A DNA stretch of 64,000 bases from Vandiemenella viatica (taxonomy: Eukaryota; Arthropoda; Insecta; Orthoptera; Morabidae), in assembly GCA_031002005.1 (NCBI GenBank), contig JARYHS010008074.1, forward strand, positions 275,405,930 to 275,469,929, read 5' to 3'. Under the pieces are notes generated by a model that saw only the letters and a list, made by a program, of their open reading frames with translations, ran no database searches and was not told the DNA's origin. Each line of letters starts with the position of its first letter. The first letter of the stretch is position 1. The position numbers and the translations under genes are program-made. This document shows positions 58,710 to 64,000 of this stretch, piece after piece.

Positions 58710-58776
58710 AGTACAACTGTCTATCCAGTCCCAGGCGTCACGGTGGATGTGGTTTGATAGAAACAGGTGGACGGCA
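56800..58776 (-). mobile_element. Penelope element (lineage 3), nearly intact coding region, 3'-truncated
   Basis: The minus-strand coding region is open from the junction with an inverted copy (about 58776) to the truncation in the endonuclease C-terminus (about 56805, after ASNLV). It is co-oriented with DNAJC3 and ends about 90 bp from the exon at 56564-56707. GC content and codon use are markedly higher than in surrounding DNA, consistent with a recent insertion. The left flank is an (AAT)n run. Confidence 0.88.
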
Positions 58777-59008
58777 AAAGTCTGCGGTGGCGGAACACAC
58801 CAGAGTACTGGCGCATACTGGGAGCTTCTGGAACAGCATCCTTACAGAAGCAGTAGAAATTCGTCTCGCGTCTAACCTCGTCAACCGCGACAGCGGGTAC
58901 CAGCTGAGTGAAGCCTGGACGCCAGTCATCAATACTATTCGCCGACAGCGCGACCGGGACGCATTACATGGCGCGTCCAGATCAACGGGAAGTTCGGTAG
59001 TAACATAA
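58777..59008 (+). pseudogene. Inverted Penelope lineage-3 fragment: endonuclease C-terminus
   Basis: The plus-strand frame reads KSAVAEHTRVLAHTGSFWNS, ILTEAVEIRLASNLV and then the natural C-terminus NRDSGYQLSEAWTPVINTIR, ending SSVVT at 59008. It matches the end of the minus-strand copy but lacks 11 codons (between AEH and TRVLA, a 33-bp deletion). It supplies the C-terminal residues absent from the minus-strand copy. The junction with that copy is at about 58770-58777. Confidence 0.9.
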
Positions 59009-59432
59009 GTGAGCAATTTGTTACTCAGACATTAATGATCAGCTTACGGGAAAGTTTTTGCCTTCTGATTTTTCCTTCTATGGAACGATGTGTTGATACG
59101 AGGCAGGACCCCGGCTACGATTGGTTACAAATCTGACCAATCACGTGGCAGCATGGCTCAATATGAGGCCCGCAACGGATCCGTGTTGACCCATCAGTTT
59201 TATAAACAATTTATGCTGAATGCTTTGTTTTATGATATCATCTTCGAAGGAGCGACGACTTTAAGCCCGTCCGCTACATGCCATGTAAAAACGGACATCA
59301 AATCTAGCCGTAACTCCACCTTAGCATCGATTCAAGCCGCAACGAGATTTGACCCCTGCTACGACTGGTTCTACAGCCGACCAATCAGAGGTTAGCAGCG
59401 GTAATCTGGTCTAGCTCAGCAGCTTCGCACGT
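59009..59432 (+). repeat. Penelope lineage-3 3' non-coding region
   Basis: It follows the endonuclease stop of the inverted fragment. It contains two diverged copies of a GGCTACGATTGGTTACAA / TGCTACGACTGGTTCTACAG with (GA)CCAATCA module (about 59110-59142 and 59356-59390). A CTTCGAAG-type segment occurs at 59243. End of the element not defined. Confidence 0.45.
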
Positions 59433-60323
59433 TGTCGCGCGCCTGGCTATGCTTATAAATAAATAACTCAGTTCTACGCTTTTAACAGATTAACATTTAT
59501 TGTTCCCAATTCTTATTCTTCTAGGAACTACATCGGTCTTAAAGTATCCGAAGAATGCAAAGTTCTTAAGCAGTGAACTGGTAACAAAGCAACCGTTCGG
59601 TCTGTACGTCGCTAACCTCAAGCTATCTCTTGATTTCTCTTATTGCCATGGCAACTTACATTTCCTTGCTAAAGGAGTAAATATATCATTTTTTGTTTAA
59701 TTTCATGGCACAAAACTATGATTTTCTTATGAAATTATTCTGTTCCGTCACATGCCTCCTCAAGTTCACCATGTCTTTGCTTAAAAGACATTGGTAAACT
59801 TATAAGAATAACCTTGCATCCAGCGATACTCTTTCCTCTGTTCCTATTAGAATTTTTTACAAAACACTTTACAAAACTCTTCTTAATACTAACAACATAA
59901 TGAAATGAACTAAAAAAAACATGTATTGTCTTAATGAAAACATATATACATACAGCATTCTAGCTTAACACCACACAAATGCAAGTCCTGTCACGGTCGC
60001 CATGTCGCGCGCCTGGCTATGCTTATAAATAAATAACTCAGTTCTTACGCTTTTAACAGATTAACATTTATTGTTCCCAATTCTTATTCTTCTAGGAACT
60101 ACATCGGTCTTAAAGTATCCGAAGAATGCAAAGTTCTTAAGCAGTGAACTGGTAACAAAGCAACCGTTCGGTCTGTACGTCACTAACCTCAAGCTATCTC
60201 TTGATTTCTCTTATTGCCATGGCAACTTACATTTCCTTGCTAAAGGAGTAAATATATCATTTTTTGTTTAATTTCATGGCACAAAACCATGATTTTCTTA
60301 TGAAATTATTCTGTTCTGTCACA
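59433..60323. repeat. Pair of 320-bp direct repeats, possible miniature LTR element
   Basis: The repeats 59433-59752 and 60003-60323 both start TGTCGCGCGCCTGGCTATGC and end with TTCTGTTC(C/T)GTCACA-type sequence, with TG...CA ends. They differ at about four positions (one inserted T, three substitutions), near 99% identity. Each has TATAAATA 20 bp from its start. Each contains the same 66-codon open frame (59500-59700, 60071-60271), which is a shadow of the duplication. The 250-bp middle is non-coding. No convincing primer-binding site, polypurine tract or exact target duplication was found, so a tandem duplication with spacer is an alternative. Confidence 0.65.
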
Positions 60324-60908
60324 ACATTCCTGACCTCACTTCACCAGAAGATGGCGTCGATGATTCAGTGCGCCAAAATATCGTGTAACTATAACATTCA
60401 TATAACTCGGCTAGTCACCCGAGGAAATTATTTATATTTGCAACGCCGAGAAAAACTACGTAATTATGAGGCTCTTAATATTTTCAATTTGGTTTCAGAT
60501 CTAAATTACTGCAAATAACATCACTAAAAATGGTTAAAGAGAGGTATCAGAGTTTAGTAATAGCAAGTGACCACTGTACTTGCTCTAATCTGGTAAAAAT
60601 TGTACATACAGCAAACTTAACTATTCTTTTATGGCTGTAGCAGATCAGTTCACATGATCTCCATGAAATTCCTTCACTTTCTTAATTCTAGGAGTTCATT
60701 CATCACCTCCCCCCCCCCCTTTTTCCAAGAAAAGTAGGGAAAATATATTTATTGACCGACCTTCTAGAATTTAAAAGTAAGTAGGTAATACATTTTGGTA
60801 CTAATGTTGTTGTGTAAAATATTTAATCAGTCTTCATAACAAGTTAATATTTGAAATAACATAACAAAAAACCGATGACCACCATTAAAACCAGAAAGGT
60901 GAACTTAC
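60324..60908. other. Intronic sequence with a recurring short repeat
   Basis: At 60398-60460, ACTCGGCTAGTCACCCGAGG and GCCGAGAAAAACTACG resemble 8557-8625 (ACTCGGCTAGTCACCCAAGA, GATGAGAGAAACTTCG). A C run of ten lies at 60709-60718. Confidence 0.4.
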
Positions 60909-60983
60909 AACATCGGTGAAATCTCTCATGGCTTCTTCAAGTTGTGCTTGTTTCAGATGAACATTTCCACGCTGCAAACGTGC
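60909..60983 (-). CDS. DNAJC3: DNAJC3/P58IPK homologue, exon encoding a TPR segment (first exon seen in window)
   Basis: This is a 75-nt phase-0 exon giving 25 residues that begin ARLQRGNVHLKQ and end RDFTDV. It matches the TPR segment of the DNAJC3 family that reads AARLQRG...LKQGKLDEAE. The acceptor CAG is at 60984-60986 and the donor GTAAG at 60904-60908 (minus strand). It joins the next exon in frame to read FTDV-LQVDP, as expected for the family. DNAJC3 is an ER-lumenal co-chaperone that binds misfolded clients through its TPRs and delivers them to BiP through its J domain; it also damps PERK signalling. Upstream exons for the signal peptide and first TPRs were not found between 61 and 64 kb, so the preceding intron exceeds 3 kb. 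Assignment is confident because six exons agree in order and phase. Confidence 0.93.
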
Positions 60984-61100
60984 CTGAAATCAAAACCATT
61001 GCATCAGTATGTATTTATTTTATACTAGAGGGTACCTTGTGGAAAAGACAATCTTAATTTGTATGAAAAGTACCAGCCAGAAAATAGAGAAAAATAAGAA

Positions 61101-61193
61101 ATATTGAAGTGAAGCCCTCTAGGGTTTCCAGTCGGACGGTGTTTACACAACACCATCCAGCTGGACACCCGAGAGGACTTCATTTCATCAATA
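61101..61193. repeat. Short near-perfect hairpin
   Basis: ATATTGAAGTGAAGCCCTCT at the left pairs with AGAGGACTTCATTTCATCAA then TAT at the right. Inner arms CCAGTCGGACGGTGTT and AACACCATCCAGCTGG also pair with few mismatches; the loop is about 6 bp. The right arm shares CACCCGAGAGGACTT with the repeat at 8565. Confidence 0.75.
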
Positions 61194-62347
61194 TGCCAGG
61201 AAAGTCTCCACTCACACATCAGTAAAAATATTGGTCGAGAAAATTTAAATATGAACTGAACAAGTTTTTAGTTTAATGACAAGCAGTATACTAACTCCCA
61301 CAACATTAGTGTAATCTGGTATTTGATTTTAAGGTTTTTGACAGCAAGTCTATTTGCTAATGATACAGAGCAGTATTACATGTCAAATTTAATACCTATG
61401 CATCCTTTGAATACAAGTCTAGTGATCAGTCAATCCTTTACAATACACATCCCACACGACAAAATAGCACACTAGCCAATGACATGTAAGAGCTTTACAT
61501 ACTACCACCTTTGAGTAAGGTCTGTTCAGAAAATAATCAAAATTTACTATGTGGCAACAGAGTCTTAGTAATGGACAGTGGACAACAATGGATTCACCAT
61601 AAGATGGTGAGTAATCTCCCCCCCCCCCCGCCCTAGATGTCAATTTCTCATTGGTATTTGTAATGTGCAATTTATCAGAAAAATGGTGCAGAATTAAGTT
61701 TTACTTAAAACTGAGGAAAACATTCCACCTTTCAAAACAAACTTATGGAAGTGCCAAGCTAAAAAGTGGTGTTACAAATGATCTACAAGAGTCAAAAGCA
61801 GTCATCAAACACTTAAGACGACCCATATCCAGAAGTCTGTTGTAATCATTTTATGGAACAAACATTCAGAAAACCAAAGATCTGGTGCATGACATCAATT
61901 TTCCAATTGTTGAAAAATTTGAGATCTCCACAGAGCTGAGGCATGAAAGTTGATTGAAAAATTTAATACACTCCAATTTGCAGCAAAGTTTGTTTTTCAC
62001 CTGATGAGTGTAAGCAGAAGAAACATGAAGACATTAGCCTGAAACTCCTTGAACAAGCAACTGATTACAAAATAGTAAAAAAACTTAACCGAAGACAAGA
62101 TTTTGGTTCAATTGCAAAAAAAAAAAAAAAACACACACACACACACACTGAAGTCTTGAACCAATGAAGCACACCATTTCCATTTGATTTCGACGAGTTG
62201 GGTATTTTGAATTTCTAGCTTAAGACCAAACAGTAATCCGTTAATGCTATGCAAAAACACAAAAATCATAAAAAAAGTATTGTAGCAATAAAATTCACTC
62301 ACCACAGCCTTGTCAATTCAACAATTAGATACCAAAACACAAATGAC
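61194..62347. other. Intronic sequence, nothing recognised
   Basis: No coding block; upstream DNAJC3 exons were looked for on the minus strand and not found. A C run (61618-61629) and an A run followed by (CA)n (62116-62150) are present. Confidence 0.45.
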
Positions 62348-62349
62348 TG

Positions 62350-63042
62350 TGTAACAGCCCTAATACCTGAATTTTGAATAGCATTATACTGCATGAAGTA
62401 TTTGTAGTGAGCCAAAGTTTGCTTGAAAGTGATTTGATATGTTTATTTTGTAAATAAGTGTATATAGACTTTGTTTTAGGTAAGACAATTATTTAAAGAC
62501 CATTTAATATGTTTAAGAACTGAATGGTGCAAAAGAATTTATTAAAAGTTTGTAATTACTTGTATTAATGTAAGTTACGATGTCTACAGGACAATTTTCC
62601 ACCATTTGAAAGGATTTCTGTAAATAATTTTGTATTTAAGTATCTATAATTACCATTTCTAATCATTTTGTAATGTTATTAATTAATTTTGTATCAATTC
62701 CGATTGTTTTCAATATGTTTGATTGTTTGAGTGATTGTTAATGATCGAGAAATATCGGGCGGATGCCTTTGAAGAATTCTCGTAATTTCGATAGACTCTA
62801 TATAAACAGATCGCCTGGACAGAGTATTAATTCAGTGTTACAGAGACATTCATTAAGTTTTCATTCAGTTTTCAAGTCTTCAGTTAGTAAGTCAGTATTG
62901 CATCTTTGGATTGTAACAACTATGCTTGTGAATATCGCTGACTTGTTGATTGGATCAAAATAAACGAACATCTTCACATAACCTTGTTTTTTGGTGGACT
63001 TTTAATTAATGCAGTAATTAAACCACCCAAAGAACCTTAACA
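62350..63042 (+). mobile_element. 5' LTR of a Gypsy-like LTR retrotransposon
   Basis: A roughly 690-bp segment starts TGTAACAGCCC (or two bases earlier, TGTGTAAC) and ends AACCTTAACA, immediately before a TGG-initiated primer-binding site. It holds TATATAA at 62799-62805 and AATAAA at 62959-62964, in the right order for U3-R-U5. The matching 3' LTR lies outside the window, so the left boundary is an estimate. Confidence 0.7.
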
Positions 63043-63061
63043 TGGCGACCGTTGACATGAC
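63043..63061 (+). other. Probable tRNA primer-binding site
   Basis: TGGCGACCGTTGACATGAC directly follows the CA end of the LTR. A TGG start is expected where the 3' CCA of a tRNA primes; the sequence resembles the TGGCGACCGTGAC-type sites used by the mdg1/412 group of Gypsy elements. The tRNA identity is not verified. Confidence 0.65.
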
Positions 63062-63522
63062 GAGAAGTTCTTAAACATCTGTGGGATGTTTATCTTCTAA
63101 AAAGAATCTGCAGAAAATTGCGACGGATTATCGGCGATAAGCGAACATAACCTGCGAGGAAATTTCGACCGGCTACGACACGGATTTGACGCCAAGCAGA
63201 CCTTCTTCGGCCTAAGGCGGAGAGTTTCTATCGGGAATCGGCGGTAATCTTCCGACGACGAGTGGATTTTCTTCGGCCTCAAAATCGTCTTCCTACAGTG
63301 AATTGTGAAAAGTGTGGTTAAGTGTTTGAAGTCAGTGTGGTGTTTAATGGTTAAATAAGTGCTTCTAAGTGAAATTTAATGTGATACAAAAGTGAGGAAT
63401 AACTGTAAGTACGGCATTGAATATTCAAGTGATTTATTTTGCATGTTAATGTGTGGCAGATTGGAAAGATTTTAATTTTCCTTAATTTCGTTTTTTTATG
63501 TTGATTTTGCTAATTACTAAAA

Positions 63523-64000
63523 ATGGCTGATAGTCAGAACCTGCAAGCTTTTCTAGAGTCTTTTGTAGCCAGTTTTAATGCAAAATTTACGGAACTTGAT
63601 GGCAAATTTGATAGCAAGTTTTCCAAATTGGATAACAAATTTTCTGAATTTAGAAATGAGTTAAAAAGTGATAATGATAACAAATTTTCAGAATTTAAAA
63701 CTGAGTTAAATCTTGACAGCAAATTTTCTGAAATTAATTCTCAGTTTGCTGTAATCAATGATCAGTTTTCTCAACTGCAACAAAGCAATGATAAAACATT
63801 CTCTGATTTGACTAAATGTTTTGATGTTAAAATCGCAGAGCAATTTCAGGGTTTTAGCTCTCAATTCAAGGAGGATATTAACAATTTAGATTCAAAATTG
63901 GGGAAGGTAGTAACAGAATGTAAAGAGAAATTTGAAAAGGTTACAAAATTTTGTGAACAGAATAAGGCTGAATGTGAAAATTTAATTTATAAAGAAGTCA
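63523..64000 (+). CDS. LTR-retrotransposon gag N-terminus (runs off window)
   Basis: An ATG at 63523 opens a frame that stays open for 159 codons to the window edge. It starts MADSQNLQAFLESFVASFNA and continues with repeated KF(S/T)(E/K)(F/L)-type units: KFTELDGKFDSKFSKLDNKF, then SEFRNELK, NKFSEFKTEL, SKFSEINSQF. These are heptad-like and predict an extended coiled coil. Gag proteins of insect Gypsy elements often have such an N-terminal coiled coil. It lies 480 bp downstream of the primer-binding site, as expected for a leader. There are no frameshifts or stops, so the element may be young. Function as gag is inferred from position; no capsid motif is in view. Confidence 0.72.
   Translation, partial: MADSQNLQAFLESFVASFNAKFTELDGKFDSKFSKLDNKFSEFRNELKSDNDNKFSEFKTELNLDSKFSEINSQFAVINDQFSQLQQSNDKTFSDLTKCFDVKIAEQFQGFSSQFKEDINNLDSKLGKVVTECKEKFEKVTKFCEQNKAECENLIYKEV

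Noticed and set aside
59500..60271. Two nearly identical 66-codon frames
   Set aside because: They fall in a 320-bp direct repeat; the match between them reflects DNA duplication, and the peptide has no recognisable family.
61000..64000. Search for upstream DNAJC3 exons (signal peptide, first TPRs)
   Set aside because: No minus-strand frame with TPR-type sequence joined to a suitable acceptor and donor was seen; the exons are presumably beyond 64000.

Overview
This is a low-GC, intron-rich, transposon-dense eukaryotic nuclear window, almost certainly from an insect. The evidence is a DNAJC3/P58IPK-type gene with conserved GT-AG introns, a D,D34D mariner, a PIF/Harbinger with a MADF-type partner protein, and abundant tRNA-derived SINEs and Penelope-like elements. 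A hemimetabolous, orthopteroid-like insect with large introns is my best guess; it rests on remembered SINE and repeat style and is not proven.

The only recognisable host gene is on the minus strand and spans the whole window. Six internal exons of a DNAJC3 (P58IPK) homologue lie, in transcript order, at 60909-60983, 56564-56707, 33290-33471, 27506-27656, 9293-9485 and 5280-5448. They total 914 nt (about 304 codons). Junction phases are mutually consistent (0, 0, 2, 0, 1, then 2 at the last donor), and the order matches the family: tandem TPR units followed by the start of the J domain. The signal peptide and first TPRs (beyond 64000) and the HPD-containing rest of the J domain (below position 1) are missing from the window. 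Introns are about 4.2, 23.1, 5.6, 18.0 and 3.8 kb, and most of what they hold is mobile DNA.

Layout. 1-5 kb: DDE_3-type transposase remnant and a tRNA-derived SINE. 5-10 kb: two exons, an approximately 0.95-kb fold-back repeat, a LINE reverse-transcriptase fragment and a duplicated 154-bp segment flanking an exon. 10-14 kb: a hAT MITE with perfect 8-bp target duplication, a hAT transposase remnant, and a complete but dead mariner with TA target duplication. 14.8-19.3 kb: a modular repeat element carrying a PIF/Harbinger copy with TAA target duplication. 19.7-21.7 kb: a terminal-inverted-repeat element. 22.4-26.6 kb and 27.9-33 kb: two degraded Neptune/Poseidon-like Penelope-like elements (PLEs), each joined at its 5' side to an inverted partial copy. 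37.2-43 kb: a Helitron (HUH Rep plus Pif1-like helicase) split inside the helicase by a 2.96-kb element. 43.3-45.5 kb: PLE terminal hairpins. 46-47.9 kb and 54.6-56.3 kb: two copies of a non-autonomous element made of degenerate tandem modules. 48.9-52.7 kb: a PLE fragment fused to a second, RT/EN-intact PLE. 56.8-59.4 kb: a nearly intact third PLE, again with an inverted partner. 59.4-60.3 kb: a direct-repeat unit resembling a miniature LTR element. 62.3-64 kb: the 5' LTR and start of gag of an LTR retrotransposon running off the window.

There is no operon-like organisation. The transposons are independent insertions, several nested, and relative ages can be read from who interrupts whom. 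The most notable non-gene signals are the recurrent head-to-head PLE architecture, hammerhead-like motifs of identical layout at the 3' ends of two different PLE lineages, and the modular repeat family whose members share end motifs.
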